A program made the translations under genes and the position numbers. The notes under the pieces were generated by a model that was not told the origin of the DNA, did no database searches, and was given only the letters and a program-made list of their open reading frames with translations. This document shows positions 46,026 through 54,497 of a stretch of 64,000 nt of DNA, one piece after another. The stretch is taken from assembly GCF_900115845.1 (NCBI RefSeq), contig NZ_FOXX01000010.1:124001-188000 (forward strand). Reading direction: 5' to 3'. The stretch is from Priestia endophytica DSM 13796 (GTDB lineage Bacteria > Bacillota > Bacilli > Bacillales > Bacillaceae_H). Within the stretch, counting starts at the first letter, position 1, and each line of letters begins with the position of its first letter.

Positions 46026-48000
46026 CTTTCCACTCCCTTCTTATTGTTTCTTCGTCAATAAAGTTTAGGGAACAAATTTCATTCATAAACTCTCTTTCTT
46101 GTTCAAACAAATGAATTTGAGGCCATAAAAACAGCTGAAAGGCAGATGTAAAATCTCCTTCATCTTTTGTAAAGAGAGCCACATCCTGAATAAGAGCAGG
46201 ACCTATTTGTTCATATTGATTTATAACATGCCAAAGCTTTGTAAGTTCTGTAATAAATGGATAGTTTTCAATTCCCCATTTGTTCATATACCGAAGCAAA
46301 ACTTTCTCAGTAATCTCACTTGGAGGATGAATAGAAATAAAGGCAAATCTTCTCATAAAAGCATAGCTCATTTGAAATAAAGTTGCTTTATCTCTTGTAT
46401 TCATTGTGCCAATAAGTCTCCATGAGGAAGGAACGCTATATTCATGAACAGCATCTCTTCCTTCTTGTTGGGGGGAAATCGTTACGTTTTTTCCATTCTC
46501 CGCTTGAAATCCTAAAGAAACACCATCACCTGCTAAAACTGAAAGAAGAGCACCAAATGCTTGATCAAGGTCAGCTCGATTCATTTCATCAACAATAAGC
46601 CACTTATTTTGCTCTTTTTTCGTTCTGTCATCTTTAAAACATTGCAAAAAAAGACCGGGATGAAAAGCTAATGTCCCTTCTCTTGTTGGATGGTATCCTC
46701 CAATGGTTTCGAACGTTGACCAATCAGAAGAGGCTGTTGTAAATACAGACTGAACTCCATAACTTTTACAAACTTCACTCGCAAGCTTTGACTTTCCTGT
46801 ACCAGGAGGACCTGCGAAAATTAAATGTTTTCCGTTTTTCAATGCGGATTGAATTTGCCTTTTCAAACGTTCTTCATCTTCAAAATAAAGGGAGGGAAAC
46901 TGCACTTTATGTTCAAATGAAACAGGCTGACGCTCACTTTCTTCCCTTTTCCCATATGAAGCTCTTTCTTCTCGCACTGTTTGCCTATTAAGGCGAATAA
47001 GTCGTTCATAAGCTGTTTCATATTTCTGACGAAGACGTGAGAACGAAAAGTCTTCAATTCGATGAATAACGTCCATGTCTTTTTCATGCTCGTCCATAAT
47101 GCCGTAGCGAATTTCATCTTTTTCAATTTCTAAAAAAAGTTTCACATGACCTTCTTGTTCTTTTGTATAAATAACAAGAGAAGGATATGAATCATTTTTA
47201 AATGTTGTAAGCTCCCTGGCCTTTTGAATACAAAGAGACGATAACTCTGGTATCTCACAGATTGCTCCGTGAACCATTTTCAAAAGAGCACAAACTCGTG
47301 CATCTTCCGCCTCTTCGTAAGGTTTTTCACTAAGATGCTTTAAATAATGAATACTAACAGGAACAAAAAGCTCTCTGTATTTTGTTATACAATAAAGGAA
47401 ATCTTGCACATCAAGCATTGTCGCATGTTTTACTTCACGAGCCACAAATGGTAAAAGATGCTTACACAGTTCAACATACTGACTATAATTATCAGCAGCC
47501 CGTCCTAATTTCTCATGTGCTCCGATCATATTTTTAAATGTTTCAAGCACTTCTTTTTTGTACATAGGGTACGACGTATAGTCAAATGCCGCAAGTAAAT
47601 AACCGAGAAGCGGAGCTCCTAATGAATAGCCACATGAGTGACTTTGACGAGTAGCCTCATTAAGTCTCTCTTTAAAAGGTTTCTCATCGTCATAAAGCGT
47701 TCTAAGCACATCTGTACATTGTTCTTCATGAGTGATAGAGAACCGTTCAAATTCGAGTAAGCTACGCCAATAAACAAAGTACCCGCTTGATGTATTTTCC
47801 TTTTTAAGATAATGAACGATTTCCCCAACCGTTTCTTTTGTTATAACACTTCTTTCCATAAATTCGTTTAACTCTTTTAATACATACCACTTATATTTTT
47901 GATCATAGTGAGCTGACTCTTTGAAGCGATTGTAATGAGCAAGAGCAATTGTAATAAACTCATCTTCTTCAAAAGGAAAGGCTCCAATTGTTTCCTTCAT
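46015..48000 (-). CDS. McrB-like AAA+ ATPase
   Basis: A 661-residue protein. Residues 1-250 are a helical region unlike the known McrB DNA-reader domains; residues about 272-305 (SYPSLVIYTKEQEGHVKLFL) look like strands of a DUF3578-type domain. The AAA+ domain spans about 370-600: Walker A GPPGTGKSK (397-405), Walker B WLIVDEMNRAD (467-476), GTMNTRDKA (531-539) in place of the McrB MNTAD motif, and arginine-finger-like FMRRF (548-552). It is most like the McrB/GTPase branch of AAA+ proteins, so NTP could be GTP. It follows the alpha/beta hydrolase by 22 bases. Confidence 0.78.
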   Translation of the reverse strand: MKETIGAFPFEEDEFITIALAHYNRFKESAHYDQKYKWYVLKELNEFMERSVITKETVGEIVHYLKKENTSSGYFVYWRSLLEFERFSITHEEQCTDVLRTLYDDEKPFKERLNEATRQSHSCGYSLGAPLLGYLLAAFDYTSYPMYKKEVLETFKNMIGAHEKLGRAADNYSQYVELCKHLLPFVAREVKHATMLDVQDFLYCITKYRELFVPVSIHYLKHLSEKPYEEAEDARVCALLKMVHGAICEIPELSSLCIQKARELTTFKNDSYPSLVIYTKEQEGHVKLFLEIEKDEIRYGIMDEHEKDMDVIHRIEDFSFSRLRQKYETAYERLIRLNRQTVREERASYGKREESERQPVSFEHKVQFPSLYFEDEERLKRQIQSALKNGKHLIFAGPPGTGKSKLASEVCKSYGVQSVFTTASSDWSTFETIGGYHPTREGTLAFHPGLFLQCFKDDRTKKEQNKWLIVDEMNRADLDQAFGALLSVLAGDGVSLGFQAENGKNVTISPQQEGRDAVHEYSVPSSWRLIGTMNTRDKATLFQMSYAFMRRFAFISIHPPSEITEKVLLRYMNKWGIENYPFITELTKLWHVINQYEQIGPALIQDVALFTKDEGDFTSAFQLFLWPQIHLFEQEREFMNEICSLNFIDEETIRREWKDEQ

Positions 48001-48022
48001 CTTTTTTCATCCTCTTGCAATT

Positions 48023-48958
48023 TTATTCTTTCTCTTTAGTTTGTACCACTTTCTCTATTTTTTGTAACACGATATTGCGAAATATTTCTTTTTCATTTAA
48101 AAGCTGATGATCTCCGCCATCTACTATAATGCACGAGAAGTTTGGAAATTTCTTTTGTAGAAATGGCAAGTTATAACGATGTAAAACTGTTTTATCTTTA
48201 TTTCCTTGAATAAAGGTAACATCTTGGGTAGAAGCACACGTGTTGTCAAGCGTATGGGTCCATGCTTGTACAGCTTTTATCCATTCTAACGGAAGTTTTG
48301 TAAACTGAAGCGGATCCCTTCGCACCTCTTTAAGATATGCTTTATCGCTTGAATTGCGCCGAAATACTCGTTTGAAGCTTTTCACATATGGAAAAAGAAG
48401 CGGAATAAATAAAGCTGCGAGCTGCCACCCTTTCATTCGTACAAGAGGGGCAAGAAAGAACACATGCTTAAATGGGCATGCATGACTATCTTTTAAAAGA
48501 TAATCAACAACAACCCCTGCCCCTGTGCTATGTGCAACAACAAATGGAGGAGTCCCTTTCTGACAATATGTATGGATAAAATGTGAGAATGCTTCTCTGT
48601 ATTGAGAAAACTCTTTAATCGTCGCTTTCTCTCCTGTAGAGAGACCATGACCTTGTAAATCATAGCATATAACTTCATATTTCATATTTGTAAAATAGCG
48701 GATAGCATGCTTTAATGTTGCGCTATGATCATAATAGCCGTGAAGAACTACAATTGTTCCACGCTTATTCTCGGGACGAAAACGCTGCATGAAGAAAGAT
48801 TGTGAACAGTGGTCAAAAAAACCGAACTCATACTGAAGGTTTGACACATCTAGCTTATAAAACTGAAGATAGTCCGTAATTTGATGATGCTCTTCCTTTT
48901 GCTGATACAAAGTTGGAAATGGAAACTGTTCTTTGTCTAGCGATTGAAAACTATACAT
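48023..48958 (-). CDS. Alpha/beta hydrolase (lysophospholipase-like), first gene of the McrBC-like operon
   Basis: From ATG at 48958, behind GAGGAGGATGAC, the product is 311 residues. VVLHGYYDHSA forms the oxyanion region, CYDLQGHGLS follows, VVAHSTGAGVV holds the nucleophile serine in an AHSTG version of GHSxG, and FIQGNKDKTVL and DGGDHQLLNE carry the acid and histidine. It resembles monoacylglycerol lipase/lysophospholipase proteins (YtpA, PldB). No terminator separates it from the AAA+ gene 22 bases downstream, so they are probably co-transcribed. Whether it is part of the defence system or a passenger is unknown. Confidence 0.8.
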   Translation of the reverse strand: MYSFQSLDKEQFPFPTLYQQKEEHHQITDYLQFYKLDVSNLQYEFGFFDHCSQSFFMQRFRPENKRGTIVVLHGYYDHSATLKHAIRYFTNMKYEVICYDLQGHGLSTGEKATIKEFSQYREAFSHFIHTYCQKGTPPFVVAHSTGAGVVVDYLLKDSHACPFKHVFFLAPLVRMKGWQLAALFIPLLFPYVKSFKRVFRRNSSDKAYLKEVRRDPLQFTKLPLEWIKAVQAWTHTLDNTCASTQDVTFIQGNKDKTVLHRYNLPFLQKKFPNFSCIIVDGGDHQLLNEKEIFRNIVLQKIEKVVQTKEKE

Positions 48959-49237
48959 GTCATCCTCCTCTTTCTCCATTTTATATCAGTATTCTCTTTT
49001 TACCAGAAGAAAATCAAAATAAAAAGGGTGACACTATAAGTCGAAATTTCTCTTCTTTTTATTTTAGTTGTAGCAAACAAACACTAGTTTTGACAACCTT
49101 TGTCTTTCAGCAGGAAAACGAGGCTTAATTGAAGGAATAGTGTATTAGTATAAAAAGACAAGATGAAAACATAACAATACCAATAATGGATTTTTTAATA
49201 AAAACTGACGTAACCCGCTTGAGGAGGAGTGAGTAAA

Positions 49238-50440
49238 ATGCAAACGTATACGACGAAAGAAGCTGCTAAAAAGGTCAATGTTCCGCCAAGAATTATTAAA
49301 CAATGGGAAAAAGAACTCGACGGATTTTTTTACATTCCTCGCACAAAACAAGGTGCACGCATTTATACAGAAGAAGAGCTCCAAATGCTGAGAACGTTAA
49401 AAGACATGTACGGAAAGAAAACAAAAAAAGAAGAAATTAAGCTGTTTCTTAAAAAGGCGAAGCAGAAGCCAGAGTCCCCACAAAATAGTACTGAGCAGTC
49501 TAATGTCTTATCCTTTGCTAAACATAACAGTTCTCTTAATGAAAATAGCAATGAAAAAAAACAAGCGTCACCTCCTTCTATCGATCAAAAAAAGCAGCAA
49601 AGAGTCGTTGAACAGCGTATTAAGGCTGAACGTGAACGCCAGCGTCTTCAGCAGGAAGAGAAGAAAAAGAACGAGGAACCTTCTACGATACGCCCAGTAG
49701 ATTCTCCTCCTCAGCCTGTAAATCAAGTAAAAAGTGAATTGGTTGAAAAAGTCCAAACATACAAAGATGTATTTGAAGCTTTTGATACATTCAAACGCGA
49801 ACTTTTAACAGAGGTGAGAAACGAAATTCGCGGTGAAGTGAGAAATGAAATTATTTCTGAAGTAAAAGAACAGCTTCAACATAACAACGAGCAGACGGTA
49901 GAAGCAATTGAAACGATTAATGCGGTTGTCTCTGAATCTGGTGAACAAACGTCGAAAGAAGTGCAAAGAGAGCTCAAACATGTTTCAAGCCGCTTAACAA
50001 AAATAAGCGAAGAAACAACTGAAGAAATGCAGGGGTATGTTGAGCAAGTCTCAGCAGAAGCATTAGACAGACAAGCTGAGCTCAAACATTGGCTTACAAA
50101 TATTGAACAGTCGTCGGGAAGTTCAATGGATGAGATGAAAAAAATGGTTCATGAGTTAGAAGAGAATTCAAAGTCGACAAGCTTTGAACTTCGCTCGTTT
50201 GCTCATGAGATGACGAAGCGTTCAGACTGGAAAGCAGATGAAATGAAAGATTTAATTGATTCTATTAAACGTGACAGAGCAGCATATGTAAATGAACTAA
50301 AGCATGACAGACAAATGCACCGTCAAGATATCGAAGAGCGCGAGCGCCTCTTCCACGACTTTGTTCATAATTTCAGACAAACAGCAGCAGCTGAAGAAGA
50401 AGAAGAAAAAGTCAAATCATGGTGGAGGTTTTGGAAATAA
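49238..50440 (+). CDS. MerR-type HTH coiled-coil protein (RacA-like)
   Basis: The start ATG at 49238 follows GAGGAGGAG with an eight-base spacer and gives 400 residues. Residues 1-70 are a MerR-type winged HTH (YTTKEAAKKVNVPPRIIKQW, then RIYTEEELQMLRTLKDMY). A Gln/Lys/Glu-rich linker follows, and then about 240 residues of coiled coil (NEIRGEVRNEIISEVKEQLQ) with no ligand domain. The C-terminus is EEEKVKSWWRFWK, with Trp and basic residues that could touch the membrane. This layout, DNA-binding head plus long coil plus hydrophobic tip, resembles the chromosome anchor RacA, but the coil is about twice as long. Function is inferred only. Confidence 0.7.
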   Translation: MQTYTTKEAAKKVNVPPRIIKQWEKELDGFFYIPRTKQGARIYTEEELQMLRTLKDMYGKKTKKEEIKLFLKKAKQKPESPQNSTEQSNVLSFAKHNSSLNENSNEKKQASPPSIDQKKQQRVVEQRIKAERERQRLQQEEKKKNEEPSTIRPVDSPPQPVNQVKSELVEKVQTYKDVFEAFDTFKRELLTEVRNEIRGEVRNEIISEVKEQLQHNNEQTVEAIETINAVVSESGEQTSKEVQRELKHVSSRLTKISEETTEEMQGYVEQVSAEALDRQAELKHWLTNIEQSSGSSMDEMKKMVHELEENSKSTSFELRSFAHEMTKRSDWKADEMKDLIDSIKRDRAAYVNELKHDRQMHRQDIEERERLFHDFVHNFRQTAAAEEEEEKVKSWWRFWK

Positions 50441-50443
50441 AAG

Positions 50444-50474
50444 AAGAACGAGAGCCCATTTGGCTCTCGTTCTT
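50444..50474. terminator. Bidirectional terminator after the MerR coiled-coil gene
   Basis: Perfect 13-base stem AAGAACGAGAGCC / GGCTCTCGTTCTT with a five-base loop. It overlaps the stop codon of the small minus-strand gene. Confidence 0.85.
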
Positions 50475-50607
50475 AGCGTGGATTTGTTTTTTCTACAGAT
50501 GTATGGGTACTTTTAGGATTTTCATTTATTTCACGTGCGATTTCCATTTTATTTGTTTTGTTCACACTTTGTAAACCAGACTTTGTTTTTTGATTACGCT
50601 TTGTCAT
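50473..50607 (-). CDS. Small basic protein, 44 residues, unknown
   Basis: ATG at 50607 is preceded by AAAGGAGGAGAAAGGCG, an excellent ribosome site. The product MTKRNQKTKSGLQSVNKTNK, then a segment EIAREINENP and a Lys/Thr/Asn-rich tail, is basic and lacks a hydrophobic core. Composition and length recall minor small acid-soluble spore proteins, and the EIAREI segment faintly echoes the SASP motif, but this is not enough to name it. Convergent with the coiled-coil gene. Confidence 0.6.
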   Translation of the reverse strand: MTKRNQKTKSGLQSVNKTNKMEIAREINENPKSTHTSVEKTNPR

Positions 50608-50730
50608 CGCCTTTCTCCTCCTTTTATGCTGCTTTCCCTTTTAATATGAGCGAGAACACTCGCCTTCATAACCGAATTTGAAGCTTTACAAACATTTCCG
50701 AATAAGGGATATACAAAGATGGAAAAATCA

Positions 50731-50739
50731 TGTTATACT
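50731..50739 (+). promoter_or_regulatory. Extended -10 promoter element before the tenA riboswitch
   Basis: TGTTATACT fits TGn-TATACT, about 20-30 bases before the TPP aptamer. Confidence 0.5.
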
Positions 50740-50758
50740 AAGTGCAATTACATAGGAA

Positions 50759-50846
50759 GTCCACTAGGGGTGCCGTAATGGCTGAGATAAGAGCTTTCTT
50801 AATCCCTTTGAACCTGATCTGGCTTATACCAGCGTAGGAAAGTGGC
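50759..50846 (+). ncRNA. TPP riboswitch controlling tenA
   Basis: The conserved THI-box elements are present in order: ACTAGGGGTGCC, GGCTGAGAT, CCCTTTGAACCTGATCTGG, TACCAGCGTAGGAAAGTGG. The aptamer is followed by an intrinsic terminator (50870-50898) and then tenA, so thiamin diphosphate should turn transcription off. Confidence 0.97.
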
Positions 50847-50869
50847 AGCAGCGTTTTTTCGCTCGTTGT

Positions 50870-50898
50870 CCACTCTTGTTATTAAGAGTGGTTTTTTA
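50870..50898 (+). terminator. Riboswitch-controlled attenuator before tenA
   Basis: Stem CCACTCTT / AAGAGTGG with a six-base loop and TTTTTT tail, 24 bases after the TPP aptamer and 43 before tenA. Confidence 0.88.
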
Positions 50899-50940
50899 TT
50901 TCCTTTCCCTCTTGGCCTTCCACTATAAGGAGGAAAAACG

Positions 50941-51630
50941 ATGTCTTTTAGTCAAGAACTTCGTCGCGTTGCAGCACCTGTTTATGAAGCAATTTTCAAT
51001 CACCCTTTTGTGAAAGGAATTGGAGAAGGAAACGTTCCAAAAGATGCTCTTATTCACTACGTTTGTCAAGATTTCGAATATTTAACTTCTTTCTGCCGCG
51101 TATATGGCGTTGCTATTTCACGCTGTGAAAATCGTGAACAGATGGAACTTTTTAATGAACAAATCAATTTTGTGCTTCACAGTGAAGTTCATCCTCATCA
51201 CAATTTCTGTGATGTTGCAGGGGTTAAATATGAAGATCTTCAAGCGAAACCACTAGCACCTGGCGCACATCACTATATTAACCATATGACAACCGTTGCT
51301 CAAACAGGCTCGCTTGGGGAAATCATCGCTGTTCTTCTTCCTTGCCCATGGACATACTTAGAAATTGGTCAAAAACTAATCGAGAAACACAATCCAACAG
51401 AAGATCATCCTTTCTATGAATGGATTATGTTTTATGGCAAAAAAGAAATGGACACTGTAACACACAAGCTTTGCGCTCTCTTAGATCAGTGGGCAGAAGG
51501 AGCTTCAGAGCGTGAAAAAGAAAAAATGAAAGATCATTTCATTAAAAGCTGTGAACTTGAGTATTTATTCTGGGATATGGCTTATCAAAAACAGCAGTGG
51601 CCAAGTGAAATGAGCCCTGTAGAAGCATAA
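50941..51630 (+). CDS. tenA: Aminopyrimidine aminohydrolase TenA (thiaminase II)
   Basis: A 229-residue TenA protein that hydrolyses the aminopyrimidine of degraded thiamin to hydroxymethylpyrimidine for salvage. The catalytic Cys135 (LLPCPWTYLEIG) and Asp44 (VCQDFEYL) fall at the same numbers as in B. subtilis TenA. The HMP made feeds ThiD from the oppositely oriented operon. ATG at 50941 follows AAGGAGGAAAAACG. Confidence 0.97.
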   Translation: MSFSQELRRVAAPVYEAIFNHPFVKGIGEGNVPKDALIHYVCQDFEYLTSFCRVYGVAISRCENREQMELFNEQINFVLHSEVHPHHNFCDVAGVKYEDLQAKPLAPGAHHYINHMTTVAQTGSLGEIIAVLLPCPWTYLEIGQKLIEKHNPTEDHPFYEWIMFYGKKEMDTVTHKLCALLDQWAEGASEREKEKMKDHFIKSCELEYLFWDMAYQKQQWPSEMSPVEA

Positions 51631-51658
51631 AAAGAGAGACAGATGTCTCTCTTTTTTT
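51629..51658. terminator. Bidirectional terminator between tenA and thiE
   Basis: Perfect stem AAAGAGAGAC / GTCTCTCTTT with an AGAT loop and a T tail, between convergent genes. Confidence 0.9.
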
Positions 51659-52286
51659 ATTGAAGAACTAATTTCTCATTTAGTTCTTCCGCTGCTTTCT
51701 TCGGGTCTTGACTTTTTAAAATAGCTGACACAACAGCAGCTCCTCTAATACCTGTTCCATTTAATTTTTCAATGTTTTCAGCTGTAATTCCACCAATTGC
51801 AACAGCTGGAATGCGTACACTTTCCGTAATTTCAATCAGTTCTTCTTTTGTAATTCCTTTTGCATCAAGTTTTGTGCTTGTTGGAAAAACAGAGCCAACT
51901 CCAATATAATCTGCTCCGTCCTCAACTGCTTTTTGCGCTTCTTGAACCGTTCGAACAGATACGCCTACAATCATATCTCCTACAAGAGAACGTACAACTT
52001 TTAGTGGCAAATCGTCTTGCCCAACGTGTACACCAGAAGCCCCAACAGCAAGTGCTACATCTACTCTGTCATTAATAATGAGCGGAACGTGAAAACGATC
52101 AAGAAGCTTTTTAAGTCGAAGGGAACGCTCATAAAACTCTTTTCCGTCCGCTTCCTTTTCACGAAGCTGTACGAGCGTTACCCCTCCTTCGAGCGCTTTT
52201 TCCACTTTTCCTAAAAGTTCTTCTTCTGTTCCCCCAAACAAATCTGTAACAAGATACATTTTATAAGATAGGTTGTCTTGCTTCAT
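51657..52286 (-). CDS. thiE: Thiamine phosphate synthase
   Basis: A 209-residue TIM-barrel enzyme that joins HMP-PP with the thiazole phosphate. Motifs VQLREKEADG, VPLIINDRVDVALAVGASGVH, DYIGVGSVFPTSTKLDA and VAIGGITAENI are all typical. Its start overlaps the end of thiM by 26 bases, so it is translationally coupled. It is the last gene of the thiW-thiD-thiM-thiE operon. Confidence 0.96.
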   Translation of the reverse strand: MKQDNLSYKMYLVTDLFGGTEEELLGKVEKALEGGVTLVQLREKEADGKEFYERSLRLKKLLDRFHVPLIINDRVDVALAVGASGVHVGQDDLPLKVVRSLVGDMIVGVSVRTVQEAQKAVEDGADYIGVGSVFPTSTKLDAKGITKEELIEITESVRIPAVAIGGITAENIEKLNGTGIRGAAVVSAILKSQDPKKAAEELNEKLVLQ

Positions 52287-53082
52287 ACATTTTCACCTCT
52301 TTTTCCCACGTTGTACTCTTAAGTGTTGATAGTTCGTCAAAAAGATTAATTTTAAAAGTGCCAACTCCTTCTCCTTCTTTAAGACGCTTTACGGCTCTTT
52401 CTCCAGCAAGTCCCATATAGGAAATACCAGCAATCGCTCCTTCTAGCACACTCCCGCTTGCTCCAACAAAACAGCCGATAATAGATGCTGTCATACATCC
52501 TGTCCCACTTACACGCGTTAACATCTGGTGACCATTCTCTACGTAGACGACACGCTCTCCGTCTGTAATAACGTCAATTTCTCCACTTATAACAACAACA
52601 GTGTTATACTTTTTGGCCGTTTTTTTAGCAATTGTAGTTTTATCTTCGCCAACTTCTCCAGCATCAACCCCTGAGGTTTTAGCTTCTACTCCAATGAGAG
52701 ATGCTACTTCAGAGACATTCCCTCTAATAACGGTTACCTTTACTTGCTCTAACAGCCACTGAGCAGATTTCGTACGATATGTTGTAGCCCCAACTCCAAC
52801 AGGATCAAAGATAACTGGAATACCTTTTTCATTTGCTTTTTTCATTGCTTTTTCCATCGCAGCAAGAGACTCTTTTTTTATTGTCCCAAAATTAATGACA
52901 AGTGCAGAAGAAATAGACGTCATTTCTTCTACTTCTTCGATGGCATCTGCCATAACAGGCGAACCGCCAGCAGCAAGTGTTGCATTTGCACAATCATTAA
53001 TTGTTACGGCATTTGTAATATGATGAACAAGAGGATTTTCTTCTCTTGTTTTCTTTAACAACTCACTAATTCTTTGTTTCAT
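52261..53082 (-). CDS. thiM: Hydroxyethylthiazole kinase
   Basis: A 273-residue ribokinase-fold kinase that phosphorylates 4-methyl-5-(2-hydroxyethyl)thiazole. HHITNAVTINDCANATLAAG and GTGCMTASIIGCF (anion hole and catalytic region) are typical. It overlaps thiD by four bases and thiE by 26. Confidence 0.96.
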   Translation of the reverse strand: MKQRISELLKKTREENPLVHHITNAVTINDCANATLAAGGSPVMADAIEEVEEMTSISSALVINFGTIKKESLAAMEKAMKKANEKGIPVIFDPVGVGATTYRTKSAQWLLEQVKVTVIRGNVSEVASLIGVEAKTSGVDAGEVGEDKTTIAKKTAKKYNTVVVISGEIDVITDGERVVYVENGHQMLTRVSGTGCMTASIIGCFVGASGSVLEGAIAGISYMGLAGERAVKRLKEGEGVGTFKINLFDELSTLKSTTWEKEVKMYEARQPIL

Positions 53083-53900
53083 ATTTTGAATCCCTCCTCT
53101 TTATAGACACCCGCTTTTTCGTAAAGATCATAAAAATGATGAGTTGGACCATGTCCGCTTCCGATATTTAAGCTATTCTTAATAGCTCCTGTAATATATT
53201 CTTTTGCTTGTTTTACCGAATCTTCAAGCACTAATCCTCGTGCTAATCCTGCTGAGATGGCAGCTGAAAGCGTGCAACCTGTGCCATGCGTGTTTTTTGT
53301 TTGAATTCTCTTCCCGTAAAAGTGTGTGAACGTTTCCCCATTAAAAAGAACATCTGTTGGTTCTTCTTCTAAATGTCCACCCTTCATTAAAACGGCTGAT
53401 GGACCTTCCTTTATTAAAAGGCGTGCCGCATCTTCCATCTCCTTAATTGTCTTAATCTCTGCTCCTGTAAGTTTGCATGCTTCAGGAACGTTCGGTGTTA
53501 CAACTGACGCAAGAGGCAATAGTTCTTCTTTTAATGCCTCAACAGCTTCCGGGTGAAGCAAGTCATAGCCGCTTTTTGAAATCATCACAGGATCTAATAC
53601 AACATGTGAGGCATTGTATTCCTTCAGCTTTTTAGCAACCACTTTAATTGTTTCAACAGTTGAGAGCATTCCAATTTTCACACTATCAACTTTAATATCG
53701 GTAAAAATAGCATCAAGCTGATCTTCAATGATGTTTGGAGAGATATCTTGCACAGAAAGAACACCTCTCGTATTTTGAGCAGTAACAGCAGTAATGACGC
53801 TCATTCCGTACGTACCAAGTGCTGAGAAAGTTTTTAAATCTGCTTGAATTCCTGCTCCTCCTGAACTGTCAGAGCCTGCAATTGTTAAAGATGTTTTCAT
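53079..53900 (-). CDS. thiD: Hydroxymethylpyrimidine/phosphomethylpyrimidine kinase
   Basis: A 273-residue ThiD of the ribokinase fold: TIAGSDSSGGAGIQADLKTF at the N-terminus, VVLDPVMISKSG, and the catalytic GTGCTLSAAISAGLA near the C-terminus. It phosphorylates HMP twice to HMP-PP. It overlaps thiW and thiM by four bases each, which indicates tight coupling. Confidence 0.95.
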   Translation of the reverse strand: MKTSLTIAGSDSSGGAGIQADLKTFSALGTYGMSVITAVTAQNTRGVLSVQDISPNIIEDQLDAIFTDIKVDSVKIGMLSTVETIKVVAKKLKEYNASHVVLDPVMISKSGYDLLHPEAVEALKEELLPLASVVTPNVPEACKLTGAEIKTIKEMEDAARLLIKEGPSAVLMKGGHLEEEPTDVLFNGETFTHFYGKRIQTKNTHGTGCTLSAAISAGLARGLVLEDSVKQAKEYITGAIKNSLNIGSGHGPTHHFYDLYEKAGVYKEEGFKI

Positions 53901-54400
53901 GAATTTAGCCTCCTTAAATTTTCAATTCCATTTCGTTTTATAAGTACACGCAAAAAGATATAGCCAAGTAACGCTCCACCAAACGAGCTCATGATAAATG
54001 ATGGAACAAAAGCAAAGAGAGCGACGTTTTTCCCTAGGAAAAGGAGAGCAAAAGGATACGCTATTATGGCCCCGATAATCCCTGTTCCAACGACTTCTCC
54101 TAACGCAGTGAGCGCCATGTTCTTCGTTTTCTGATATAAAAATGCTGCTAAAAAGGCCCCAATCATACTTCCTGGGAAAGCAAGAATTGAACCCGTCCCA
54201 AACAAGTTGCGTAAAAGCGATGTTCCAAACGCACATAAAACAGCGTAAAAAGGACCTAATAATACAGCAGAAAGCACGTTAATCACGTGCTGTAACGGAA
54301 ATATCTTGGCAAACCCAAGTGGAATGTAAAAAAGATGACTTGTTAACGTTCCAATTGCCATTAAAAGGGCTGTTGCTGATAGCTTCGTTGTTTTACGCAA
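53897..54400 (-). CDS. thiW: Thiazole transporter ThiW (energy-coupling factor S component)
   Basis: A 167-residue membrane protein with five or six hydrophobic segments (LSATALLMAIGTLTSHLFYI, FGTGSILAFPGSMIGAFLAA). This is the ThiW family of ECF substrate-binding components for hydroxyethylthiazole. The start is TTG at 54400 behind AGGAGG; the ribosome site lies within the arm of the riboswitch terminator. As first gene of the salvage operon it supplies thiazole to ThiM. Its ECF energising module is not in this window. Confidence 0.9.
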   Translation of the reverse strand: MRKTTKLSATALLMAIGTLTSHLFYIPLGFAKIFPLQHVINVLSAVLLGPFYAVLCAFGTSLLRNLFGTGSILAFPGSMIGAFLAAFLYQKTKNMALTALGEVVGTGIIGAIIAYPFALLFLGKNVALFAFVPSFIMSSFGGALLGYIFLRVLIKRNGIENLRRLNS

Positions 54401-54401
54401 A

Positions 54402-54434
54402 AAAAGCTCCTCCTATGAGCACTAGGAGAAGCTT
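54402..54434 (-). terminator. Riboswitch-controlled terminator/sequestor before thiW
   Basis: Hairpin with arms AAGCTCCTCCT (54404-54414) and AGGAGAAGCTT (54424-54434), 10 of 11 paired, followed by a T run on the minus strand. The arm contains the thiW ribosome site. Bases 54419-54428 can pair with the 5' strand of the aptamer P1 stem, which would free the ribosome site when TPP is absent. Confidence 0.85.
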
Positions 54435-54497
54435 GTTATGTAAGTAAAGAGTACAACTTAAAAAGCCGATTTGTACACTTCAATTAATATCGTAACG

